From NIOZ-UU13 sp041862635 (GTDB lineage Bacteria > Planctomycetota > Phycisphaerae > Sedimentisphaerales > Anaerobacaceae): a stretch of DNA of 19,356 bases. Position numbers and translations under genes: made by a program. The stretch is from positions 1 through 19,356 of the forward strand of contig JBGVTO010000424.1 in the NCBI GenBank assembly GCA_041862635.1, given 5' to 3'. Shown one piece after another: positions 7,921-14,967 of the stretch (the stretch's first letter is position 1; every line of letters starts with the position of its first letter). The notes beneath the pieces were generated by a model that was given only the letters and a program-made list of their open reading frames with translations, had not been told where the DNA came from and made no database searches.

Positions 7921-9165
7921 TTTAGTAACCCGTTGTTTGGCAAGCATTTGTGTCTGTCGGCCCTTTTTATTTTTGGCCTCAATAAGGGGCGCGTGCCAAG
8001 CGCGTGCCAAATTTTGACCGACAGCTTTGTCGCTCGCCTGCCTTGCCCGTGCTATAAGATCATCTGCCACAGCCAAGTAAAACCTGTGAGTCGTCTCAAA
8101 TTTAGCATGTCCAGCAAGCCTCATTACTTCATATTCTCTCAGGCCCATGGCAAACCAATTTGTTATAGCTGTGTTTCTCAGATCATGAAACCGACCTTTA
8201 TTGATACGTGCTCGCCTTAATATGCGGTTGAATTGGTTTGTAAAGTTACTAATGACATTCAACCTGGTATCAGAAAGATTCCATCTACCTTCTTGGCGAC
8301 GCTGCTGGATGTGATTATACCGACCCTCAGGTACAAACACATACGGATAACCTTCAGGACGCTCGCCTTGAAGATCAGCCAGTAGTGAAATCATATGGTC
8401 CGTAATACCCAATGTTCGATGGTCTGTATCCTTGATCCGCCACTCCCAGGTCTCAACGGTATCGTTTTTAGGGCGGACTTCTACAACCTTTCCATCAAAA
8501 TCTATATCACTCCAGACCAAATTCAGCAGTTCGCTCTTTCTCATGCCGGTAATCAAGGCCAGGGTAATCAAAAGGTCCCATCGTAACACACCCACTTTTT
8601 GAACTTCCTGAGCAGCCCTTAGCATTCGCTCACATTCACCGACACTATAAACACGTATCTTCTTGTTTCTCGGTGTCTTTGGTTCTTTAAGGCGCTTTAA
8701 TGGATTACCGTCAAGCTGTCCTCTGTCAACAGCTAATTGAAAAAACCTTTTGACGTGCCTTATCCTCTTTGCTGCTGTAGCCGGAGGATCGCCTCGGTCA
8801 AGACAGGCCTGGAGGAAAATCTCGCCATGCTTATATCTAATGCCCTGGTAGTCAATATTACCGACAGTGTCAATAAAATGCTGCATAGCACACCTATATT
8901 CTGCCCGGGTGCTTTCCCTGATCTGGTCGCCGGTTCTGACCAAGCTATCTTCCATGAACTCATTTAATCTCATCGACTGTGGTGCGACTACACCCATTCG
9001 TAATTCCCGCTCTTTTTGTACCCTTTCCCGTTCAGCTTTACGTTTGTCAGCATGGCCAAGAGAAATCCGCCTTCGCTTGCCGTTCTCGTCTACGTAATCT
9101 AGAAAGTATTTGAAGGTTTTGCCATCTCGGGATGGTCTTGTTCTTAGTCTTACCAGTTCGCTCAT
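7879..9165 (-). CDS. Tyrosine-family site-specific integrase
   Basis: A 428-residue phage-type integrase that cuts and rejoins DNA at att sites through a phosphotyrosine intermediate. An N-terminal arm/core-binding SAM-like domain (about 1-180) is followed by the catalytic domain with all key residues: Arg209 (TGMRKSE), His327 and Arg330 (HDLR), His353 (GHAKFETT) and the nucleophile Tyr363 (RFY). The start at 9165 is supported by AAGGAGGTG 6 nt upstream. The final ~14 residues (RRNSNTQPSDC) are encoded antisense to a tRNA 3' half, with the stop codon falling inside the anticodon loop. An excisionase-like gene remnant lies 85 bp upstream on the same strand. The enzyme looks intact, but its element appears degraded. 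Confidence 0.93.
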   Translation of the reverse strand: MSELVRLRTRPSRDGKTFKYFLDYVDENGKRRRISLGHADKRKAERERVQKERELRMGVVAPQSMRLNEFMEDSLVRTGDQIRESTRAEYRCAMQHFIDTVGNIDYQGIRYKHGEIFLQACLDRGDPPATAAKRIRHVKRFFQLAVDRGQLDGNPLKRLKEPKTPRNKKIRVYSVGECERMLRAAQEVQKVGVLRWDLLITLALITGMRKSELLNLVWSDIDFDGKVVEVRPKNDTVETWEWRIKDTDHRTLGITDHMISLLADLQGERPEGYPYVFVPEGRYNHIQQRRQEGRWNLSDTRLNVISNFTNQFNRILRRARINKGRFHDLRNTAITNWFAMGLREYEVMRLAGHAKFETTHRFYLAVADDLIARARQASDKAVGQNLARAWHAPLIEAKNKKGRQTQMLAKQRVTKRGRRNSNTQPSDC

Positions 9166-9250
9166 TTTTTCACCTCCTTTCTAAATAACTGGCAAGACCG
9201 ATCCAACTCCAGTATAACAAAAACAGCTGAAAATTTATAACGAAAACTCA

Positions 9251-9467
9251 TCATGCAACCCCCCTTCCTCTCATCTCCTTATTCATCTTTTTGCGGATCC
9301 ACTCCATAACAGCATCTCTTGGATACATAGGCTGCCGACATATGTGGATGCAGGGCAAGTCCTGCATCCTTTTAAGGTTGTCAATCACGTTTTTATAGTC
9401 TTTGGCATTGCTGGTTTCAGGTACAGCCTATGATTTGTCCAACTGTTGATAACTCTTGATTCATCAT
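9251..9467 (-). pseudogene. Frameshifted excisionase-like helix-turn-helix gene
   Basis: It begins at ATGATG (9467) after a good GGAGG and encodes MMNQELSTVGQIIG, then stops. Shifting one frame restores a coherent continuation (AVPETSNAKDYKNVID, LKRMQDLPCIHICRQPMY, PRDAVMEWIRKK) ending at TGA 9251-9253. The pattern (a short HTH, then a polar strand and a D-x-V-x-x-W-I helix) is that of small excisionases or MerR-like HTH proteins. The order, just upstream of the integrase on the same strand, fits a xis-int pair. Total length is 217 bp, one base off a multiple of three, consistent with a single indel near 9423. The family call is moderate; the frameshift is directly visible. Confidence 0.55.
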
Positions 9468-9573
9468 AAAATCCTCCAAAAAACAATGTTGTTAGAAAAT
9501 TAAGCCGACAAATACTTGAATTTGCCGGGAACATTTGGGGTGAGATTTGTTGTCCCCACACTATATATGTGAA

Positions 9574-9698
9574 ATCGCTGAAATATTTGGCGGCAATTAC
9601 ATAGTGACGCTCATAAGTTGGGGTTTTAAATGGGCTTATAGAAGTGAAAAAATAAGGAAAATCGCTGAAAATCGCTATTGGGTCGCTCGGTAATCGCT
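9574..9698 (+). repeat. Cluster of ATCGCT repeats with helical phasing
   Basis: ATCGCT occurs at 9574, 9661, 9671 and 9693, with the variant GTCGCT at 9682. The last four start 10, 11 and 11 bp apart, i.e. on the same face of the helix. Two of them sit in AAATCGCTGAAA. The cluster is about 200 bp upstream of the excisionase-like start, where excisionase/integrase arm sites or a repressor array would be expected. No replication gene is nearby, so a plasmid origin is not supported. The rest of 9468-9883 is AT-rich with nothing else recognisable. Confidence 0.45.
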
Positions 9699-9883
9699 CT
9701 TCATATCAAACGAAAATCGGCACTTCTGGCGAAGCCGATACGTTCTTACTTTTTGGACTGAAGTTTACACCGGAGGACTTGTAATAAAGAAAGAAGGATT
9801 AACATTTCATCATAAAATTGCTACGAAACCACATAAACATTGTGCCTTAATACGCTTTCTCCTTACTATCATGTCATTTGTGA

Positions 9884-10033
9884 TGGTTTTCTGGAGCCAG
9901 TGGAACCGGCAAGACTACTATCGGGCGAATTATCGCTTCTCAGGGAGCGAACGAATTTTATGTCACAGAATATGACAGTGCCGATGCAATGTCAGTAAAT
10001 TACATCCTCACATGTTACGGCACACTTATTTGA
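9884..10033 (+). pseudogene. P-loop ATPase fragment
   Basis: An open frame after TGA at 9881 encodes WFSGASGTGKTTIGRIIA, a clear Walker A motif (GASGTGKT) of a P-loop NTPase, then YVTEYDSADAM. There is no start codon and no Walker B. From about 9994 another frame on the same strand becomes the end of a tyrosine recombinase, so the ATPase sense probably stops there although the frame runs on to TGA at 10031. The parent could be a mobile-element replication ATPase; the family cannot be fixed from so little. Confidence 0.45.
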
Positions 10034-10176
10034 CCAGGCTGTACAACGTAGAACATGATTTGCGGTTTGTCCAGGACCAGGCTGGACATGCAAGCCCTAC
10101 TACGACAGCGATTTATGCCAAGACAAACAGCAAAGCTCGTAAGCGGCAGGTTGAAGCTTTGGACGAAGAACGATAA
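9994..10176 (+). pseudogene. Tyrosine recombinase (XerC/D-like) C-terminal fragment
   Basis: This is about 60 codons of the end of a second, unrelated tyrosine recombinase. They include the H-x-x-R box (HPHMLRHTYLT), the second conserved His with the nucleophilic Tyr (QAGHASPTTTAIYAKT), and a C-terminal tail ending at TAA 10174-10176. The first catalytic Arg and the whole N-terminal part are absent, and there is no start codon in a sensible context. It is on plus while the intact integrase is on minus. The join to the ATPase fragment near 9990 suggests a deletion that fused two mobile-element genes. Confidence 0.65.
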
Positions 10177-10181
10177 ATATA

Positions 10182-10259
10182 TTATTCCTTCGCCCCGTGC
10201 TTGCGGAGGAGCTCAGCGACTTCATTCTTGGCTAATTTGACTGCAGGCGTTGGTGGGTT
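10182..10259 (-). pseudogene. Ankyrin-repeat protein C-terminal remnant
   Basis: Only about 25 codons: TPAVKLAKNEVAELLRKHGAKE followed by TAA at 10182-10184. This is the usual C-terminal cap of bacterial ankyrin proteins. A similar ELLRRHGAKE occurs inside the large ankyrin protein at the left of this window. Nothing upstream continues the repeat. It abuts the recombinase fragment tail to tail (6 bp apart). Confidence 0.4.
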
Positions 10260-10302
10260 ATCCCTGTACCCTGCTCAGTAAAGAGCCGTCAGAAGTCAGG
10301 CT

Positions 10303-10500
10303 TCAATCCCTTTGTGCCCTAATAGATTCCAGGATGGGCTTAATCTGCTTAACGAGTGCGCCCAAATGATGCTCCGTAGCAAGGCGATACGCCTCTTTGG
10401 CAAGGGCCAGTGCCTCTTCAGGCCGAGCCATCTTCTCAGCCAGCAAACTCGCCTGATTAATGAGAGACCTAGCAAGACCATCCTTATCCGCGATTGAGGC
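10303..10500 (-). pseudogene. Tetratricopeptide-repeat protein C-terminal remnant
   Basis: About 65 codons ending at TGA 10303-10305 and reading as the last TPR-like helices of a larger protein: DKDGLARSLINQASLLAE, then RPEEALALAKEAYRLAT and QIKPILESIR. The A-x-A-x-x-Y pattern is typical of TPR. Homology to the repeat ends at about 10500, immediately before the promoter of the protease gene on the opposite strand. No start codon is present. It is the third gene tail in this 600-bp stretch. Confidence 0.55.
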
Positions 10501-10520
10501 AATGGGAGAGGAGATTGTGA

Positions 10521-10549
10521 TTGACGTTCGTCGCCACGGACTGTATTAT
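10521..10549 (+). promoter_or_regulatory. Sigma-70-type promoter for the C25 protease gene
   Basis: TTGACG (10521-10526), a 17-bp spacer, and TATTAT (10544-10549). This matches the consensus in 5/6 and 5/6 positions at ideal spacing. The start codon chosen for the protease is about 90 nt beyond the expected start of transcription. Confidence 0.55.
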
Positions 10550-10647
10550 GTATATAGTTCATTGGCACCAGATCTCCCAAAAGTGTGGCCGGTGCTTCAG
10601 GTCCAAGGAGTACGATCTGGTCAGTTTCAGAATATGACGGTGAACCT

Positions 10648-12573
10648 ATGCGAACCCTATTGAACCTTCGTTGGCTTCGTCTGGCTTTCGCAGTGACCCT
10701 TTGTATCCCTGCCAATTCTATGCTGTCGGCCGCCGAGCCGGACTCACCACCGCAGCCACGTGCGATTGAGCTGGGGCCGCCCATCGACCTGTCGACTGTG
10801 GCGGTTAACAGGCAGGTAGGTTCGACGACAGCCGCTTCTGCGGATGTCCGCACGGAGACTTTGACCTTCCAAATGGATGTGCAGAGCTGCAGGATCTACG
10901 CCACCACCAAGGGTTATGATTACCTCATGGTGGGGGACCTTCTGCCCGAAGCCTGTCCCGGTCAGCCCCTGTTGGCCATGAAGACGTTCAGGGTGGAACT
11001 GGACAGGGAGACGGAGATACTGGGGCTGGAGGTGGTCGAAGGGACCTTTCGTGAGATCAAGGTGGAACTGAAGCTTATTCCGGCCAACCGAGTGGCCGCA
11101 CCGAATCTATTTGAGGTCATCGCCGATGACAAAGTCTATTCCTTGGACGCCTTGTTCCCAGGCTGCCTCGTAAAGTTCGACCAGGGCGTTGACGATCAGC
11201 ATCGGTACATCTTTGTGCACCTGTTCCCGGTCCAGTACACACCCGCAAAGAAGAAGGCCATGCTCCTGACCAAAGCCACCATCAAACTCTCTTACCGACT
11301 CAGGAATCCGGCAGACGCCTTGGGGCAGCTTGCTCCGTCCCGGCGGATGCAGAACGATCAAGGTAGGGGGCTAGCCACCGAGGCTCAGTGTATCGTGCTG
11401 TGCCCTGCCACGCTACAACAGGAGGCCCAAAAACTGAGCCAGTTTCATGTTGCCCAGGAAGGAATCACCTCGACCGTCGTGACGACGGAAGCGATCGGCC
11501 AGGCTTATACGCCGGCCGAGGATCCGCCGTTGGAAGGCTACCAGAATGCGCAGCTCGACGGATGGGATCGGATCAGACACTACGACTACGCTTTGGCCAA
11601 GAAGATCGTCGCCTACCTGCGGGACCAGCCCGCTCACCCGCGTCTGGTATACGTGACGGTCTTGGGAGATGGCTTGTTGATTCCACCGAGTTTCTACTAT
11701 TACTTCCCCCCATTTGCTACACGCGAGCCTCCCATCCCAAGCAGGGAATGGGTTCCCACCGATCTATTCTATGCGTCTCCCGACTACGATTGGGTCTGCA
11801 ATTATCGTATCGGGCGGATCTCTGTGAACGATGCCAACGAGGCCGCCCAGGTCGTCGACAAAGTCATCCGCTGGTACGCCGATGCCGACTGGTCCTGGTT
11901 CCGGAATATCCAATTCAGCGGAGGGATGGAGATGGAGGGGCAGGCTGCCCTGGCCCAGAAGGAGGGATTGCTCGAGGGCCTGAACGTCAAGAGGTATTTT
12001 AGTTACGACGATCGTAGTGAACGAGTCTTTCTAGAGCCCGCCCTGACCGCTCGAGATGCTGGCATCTTCTTGTGCGGCTCTCACGGGAGCGTCTCCTCAC
12101 TGGGCTTCTCTGCATCTCTGTCGTTTTCTTCGGACGACCTCCTGCACTATGCGCCTCGCATCAAGGTTCCTGTTATCGTTTCATTTGGCTGCATGGCCGG
12201 AGCCTTTGACCTGGACCTGATGGAGGGCTTACGTACACGTTCTACCCATTCATTTGGGGAAGCGGTACTGAAGTCACCAGGAGCCGGGATCGCCTATTTG
12301 GGAAATACTCGGGAGGGACTCGGCGGCAGCCTCACGTGGGTATCCAGCGGTGGGTCCGAACCCATGGACTGGAAGGCATATACTGCGCGACTGGTCACTG
12401 GCACCATACGAAGCCGTCGTCGAGGAGCAGACACACTCGGCCGGCTCTATGCGGATGCCTTGTTCGACTTTTTGTCCACCGCGGATATGGCTGGAAATCC
12501 ATGGAATGTATTAAGTGTCTTGGAGTTTATCCTCTTGGGCGATCCCGCCCTCAAGATCCCGGCGCAGCCTTGA
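10648..12573 (+). CDS. Secreted cysteine protease, peptidase family C25 (gingipain-like)
   Basis: A 641-residue protein with a signal peptide (MRTLLNLRWLRLAFAV, then a small-residue region ending near SAAEP). Residues ~60-215 resemble the beta-rich propeptide of the family, and ~250-635 the caspase-like C25 catalytic domain. Visible landmarks are YVTVLGDG, PTDLFYA, GRISV, catalytic His479 in CGSHGS and catalytic Cys515 in SFGCMAG (36 residues apart, as expected for C25), then LLGDPALKI near the end. It should cleave extracellular proteins. No C-terminal sorting domain follows, unlike Bacteroidetes gingipains. The start is chosen for the signal peptide; its ribosome site is weak. It is convergent with the WD40 gene (31-bp gap). 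Local GC is clearly higher than in the neighbouring graveyard. Confidence 0.85.
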   Translation: MRTLLNLRWLRLAFAVTLCIPANSMLSAAEPDSPPQPRAIELGPPIDLSTVAVNRQVGSTTAASADVRTETLTFQMDVQSCRIYATTKGYDYLMVGDLLPEACPGQPLLAMKTFRVELDRETEILGLEVVEGTFREIKVELKLIPANRVAAPNLFEVIADDKVYSLDALFPGCLVKFDQGVDDQHRYIFVHLFPVQYTPAKKKAMLLTKATIKLSYRLRNPADALGQLAPSRRMQNDQGRGLATEAQCIVLCPATLQQEAQKLSQFHVAQEGITSTVVTTEAIGQAYTPAEDPPLEGYQNAQLDGWDRIRHYDYALAKKIVAYLRDQPAHPRLVYVTVLGDGLLIPPSFYYYFPPFATREPPIPSREWVPTDLFYASPDYDWVCNYRIGRISVNDANEAAQVVDKVIRWYADADWSWFRNIQFSGGMEMEGQAALAQKEGLLEGLNVKRYFSYDDRSERVFLEPALTARDAGIFLCGSHGSVSSLGFSASLSFSSDDLLHYAPRIKVPVIVSFGCMAGAFDLDLMEGLRTRSTHSFGEAVLKSPGAGIAYLGNTREGLGGSLTWVSSGGSEPMDWKAYTARLVTGTIRSRRRGADTLGRLYADALFDFLSTADMAGNPWNVLSVLEFILLGDPALKIPAQP

Positions 12574-12604
12574 GCTTGTCAGGGCAGATTCGCCGGCCGA
12601 TCTC

Positions 12605-14179
12605 TCACGGGCCGGGGGTCATCCACAGAAGTGTGCCGTCAGCGATGCGCCACATCCGCACGGTCGCATCCACGCTCCCTGTGACGAGCATGGTTCCGTT
12701 AGGAGAGAAGGCTACCGACAGGACCGACCCCGAGTGCCCCGTAAGCTTGCGCAGCGGTGTATCCCGGCCAACCTGCCAGAGGCGGATCGAATTGTCGCTC
12801 CGACCTGCTCCAGCGGCAATCATATCGCCGTCCGGAGAGAACGCCACCGACGTCACCGCATTTGCAGACGCCTTCCAGCTTTGCTCCAGACTGCCGTCCG
12901 AGACACGCCACACCCGCAGGCTCTTATCCTGCGCACCTGCCCCCGAAGCTAACCGCTGCCCATCGGGCGAGAAGGCTACGCACGAGACATAATCCTGGTG
13001 GCCGGTCAGGGTACGCAGGACCACTCCATCCGCCACGCGCCACAAACGGATGGTCCGATCATCACTGCCGGAGGCCAGCGTCTTTCCATCCGGGGAAAAA
13101 GCCACCGAATTGACGAAGTCCGCATGGCCGGTCAGGGTCCGTAGCAGCGCCCCATCAGACGCGCGCCAAAGCTTGATGCTGTCGTCGAAGCTGCCGGTAG
13201 CCAGCATTGCCCCATCCGGGGAAAAGGCTACCGCCGCCACGGCGCCGGTGTGGCCGCGGAGCTCCCTCAGACAACGCTCATCCGTCACACGCCAGAGGCA
13301 GACCGTCTTGTCCTCGCTGCTGGAGGCCAGTGTGGTCCCATCGGGAGAGAAGGCCACGGACATGACCCAGACCCAGTCCTTGCGGCCTTTCAGCTTTTGG
13401 ACTCGGAAGGCGTCGTGCACGCGCCACAACTGAATGGTGTTGTCTGCACCTCCAGAGACCACGGTGCGGCCATCCGGTGAGAATGCGACCGCATTGACCC
13501 GCGCATTATGGCCGCTGGCTGGCCAGGGCAGCTCTGTTACTGTCTTCTCGACCTTGGTGGGCTGGTCTGCTTTTCTCGGGCTTGTTGCTTTCGACGGCTT
13601 GATTCCGGGGACATACTCGCCCTCGTAAACGTTGACGAAATCCAGCCACAGGGGGGTTTCCGAGCCCGCAAACAAGAACTCCAGCTTGGCCCTGGCATTC
13701 TGGGATGCCGCGGTGAATCTGTACTCCGCCCAGTCGGTCGTGATCTGAAAATCCGTGTACCCCCAAGTGACTGAGTTGTCTTCCGCTTTCATTTCCGCGG
13801 CGAAGGAACGCGGGGCTTGCCCCTTGGTCCAAAAACTGACCGTGTACTTCGTACCTACCTTCTGTAGAATGGGCATATACAACACGACGAAGTTGTCGTT
13901 AGTAGTCCCCTTGTGGTCGATGCGGAGGCTTCGGACGCCGTCAATGCACTCACTCGTGTCGTACTTGACGGTGCTGTCGACGCCGGTGTCCTCGCTCCAG
14001 GTGCACCATTTGTACCAGAACGCGTCATCCAGGATGACCTCGTGCTCCTCAAAGCTTGGGTTCTGCACCAGATTGATGACTTGTCCCTGGGTCGTCGCCG
14101 GCACGACCAAGAGGAACAGGTATGCAGCAGCAGGAATTGTCAGACATGCAAGTGCCTTCACGGCACTTGTCATCTTCAT
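12605..14179 (-). CDS. Secreted CBM4/9-like + seven-WD40 propeller protein
   Basis: A 524-residue exported protein. After a signal peptide (MKMTSAVKALACLTIPAAAY and a hydrophobic run to about TTQGQ), residues ~33-185 form a jelly-roll domain of the CBM4/9 carbohydrate-binding type (NLVQNPSFEEH, YTVSFWTKGQ, WAEYRFTA, LWLDFVNVYEG). A Lys/Pro/Thr linker leads to seven consecutive WD40 repeats, each with V-A-F-S-P-D/N-G and a terminal L/V/M-W-R/Q motif, enough for a closed seven-bladed propeller. No catalytic motif was seen, so it is probably a binding or scaffold protein outside the cytoplasm. An alternative start at 14212 has GGAG 9 nt upstream and would add 11 residues; 14179 gives the cleaner signal peptide. 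Confidence 0.85.
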   Translation of the reverse strand: MKMTSAVKALACLTIPAAAYLFLLVVPATTQGQVINLVQNPSFEEHEVILDDAFWYKWCTWSEDTGVDSTVKYDTSECIDGVRSLRIDHKGTTNDNFVVLYMPILQKVGTKYTVSFWTKGQAPRSFAAEMKAEDNSVTWGYTDFQITTDWAEYRFTAASQNARAKLEFLFAGSETPLWLDFVNVYEGEYVPGIKPSKATSPRKADQPTKVEKTVTELPWPASGHNARVNAVAFSPDGRTVVSGGADNTIQLWRVHDAFRVQKLKGRKDWVWVMSVAFSPDGTTLASSSEDKTVCLWRVTDERCLRELRGHTGAVAAVAFSPDGAMLATGSFDDSIKLWRASDGALLRTLTGHADFVNSVAFSPDGKTLASGSDDRTIRLWRVADGVVLRTLTGHQDYVSCVAFSPDGQRLASGAGAQDKSLRVWRVSDGSLEQSWKASANAVTSVAFSPDGDMIAAGAGRSDNSIRLWQVGRDTPLRKLTGHSGSVLSVAFSPNGTMLVTGSVDATVRMWRIADGTLLWMTPGP

Positions 14180-14525
14180 TTCTTCACCATTGAGGGGGCG
14201 ATAGCTACTCATTGTGATGGTCTCCAGGCTTCTATTTGCTGACGCACAGATCATTCGTTTTACTAACCCATAAGGTTGGGGTTCTTCTTTCTATTGCAGT
14301 TGATCTTACAATCTTTGATCATCAAACGCAAGTCCATCCTATCCGTACAACTTCAATTGGACCCGATAGGGTTGTCCGTTATCGGAGAGATCTGCCTTTG
14401 TGATGTTGGGAAATTGTCGCTTGCCTTCTTTGCCAAAATAGGCTGACTAAGGCCAAAAAAGCCAACGAGTGGCGAACAAAACTACCGCAAACAGGAGCTG
14501 CCAATCAGTGGAAGAACACACGCAA
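14180..14525. other. Upstream region of the WD40 gene, no gene seen
   Basis: Non-coding on both strands as far as I can see. It should hold the WD40 gene's promoter on minus; a weak candidate is TTGCGT, 17 bp, TAAGAT near 14305-14330. It ends where the third copy of the dispersed repeat begins. Confidence 0.3.
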
Positions 14526-14690
14526 AGCCACCTCTTTCGGGAGCTGAAAAGCACCCTGATTTCTAGGTGACATCATGACACAATTTTGTCACTACAAATA
14601 TCAAATTTGACGATTGATGGAAGCACTAAATCCCAAATATTTGTATAAAAACAAAGATTTTTTTATTCTTTTCGGATTAAGCATATGGCT
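14526..14690 (+). repeat. Dispersed intergenic repeat, copy 3 (5' truncated)
   Basis: It lacks the AAAATACCAGAATTC opening of the other copies but keeps CCACCTCTTT, AGCTGAAAA, the GCACCCTGATTT loop, AGGTGACA with a downstream TGTCAC partner, and the long tail nearly identical to copy 2 (AAATCCCAAATATTT, AAAACAAAGATTTTTTTATTC). It ends in CGGATTAAGCATATGG. It lies between the WD40 gene and the oxidoreductase, same strand as the other copies. Confidence 0.85.
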
Positions 14691-14854
14691 GAAATGAAAT
14701 ATATATTCCACTGCTTGGCTTGACTATTTTCAAAGATCAATTCTTGGGTAAATAATTTTACATCAGCTGGGTTTAGTCTTAAACTTCATGAATTTAACGA
14801 ATCTCTAAGGCATTCGATTGATCAGGAGTGTCCCGATATCAATGCGTGAGTCGA

Positions 14855-14883
14855 TTGACATACTTAGACACCTTAGGTAGTAT
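14855..14883 (+). promoter_or_regulatory. Sigma-70-type promoter for the Gfo/Idh/MocA gene
   Basis: A consensus -35 TTGACA (14855-14860), a 17-bp spacer and a -10-like TAGTAT (14878-14883) lie 85 bp before the start codon. The perfect -35 and ideal spacing make this the best promoter candidate in the window. The downstream gene is frameshifted, so the promoter outlives or predates the damage. Confidence 0.6.
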
Positions 14884-14967
14884 GGTGGTCAAACAACTGC
14901 TTAGACCGCTATACTGATGAGTTTCCTGAGAAATCGTCATCACCCTTTGCAAAAGGAGGACATGTAG

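Noticed and set aside
9574..9698. Iterons of a plasmid replication origin.
   Set aside because: No replication initiator gene or DnaA-box cluster accompanies them; their place next to xis-int fits recombination or operator sites better.
10296..10853. A 185-codon frame on minus across the protease promoter and start.
   Set aside because: It overlaps the protease signal peptide region antisense, and a different minus frame at 10303-10500 gives a coherent TPR tail.
12593..12615. A GC-rich stem (CCGGCC/GGCCGG) between the convergent protease and WD40 genes as a shared terminator.
   Set aside because: No T-run follows on either strand and it overlaps the WD40 stop codon; the stem may be chance in GC-rich DNA.
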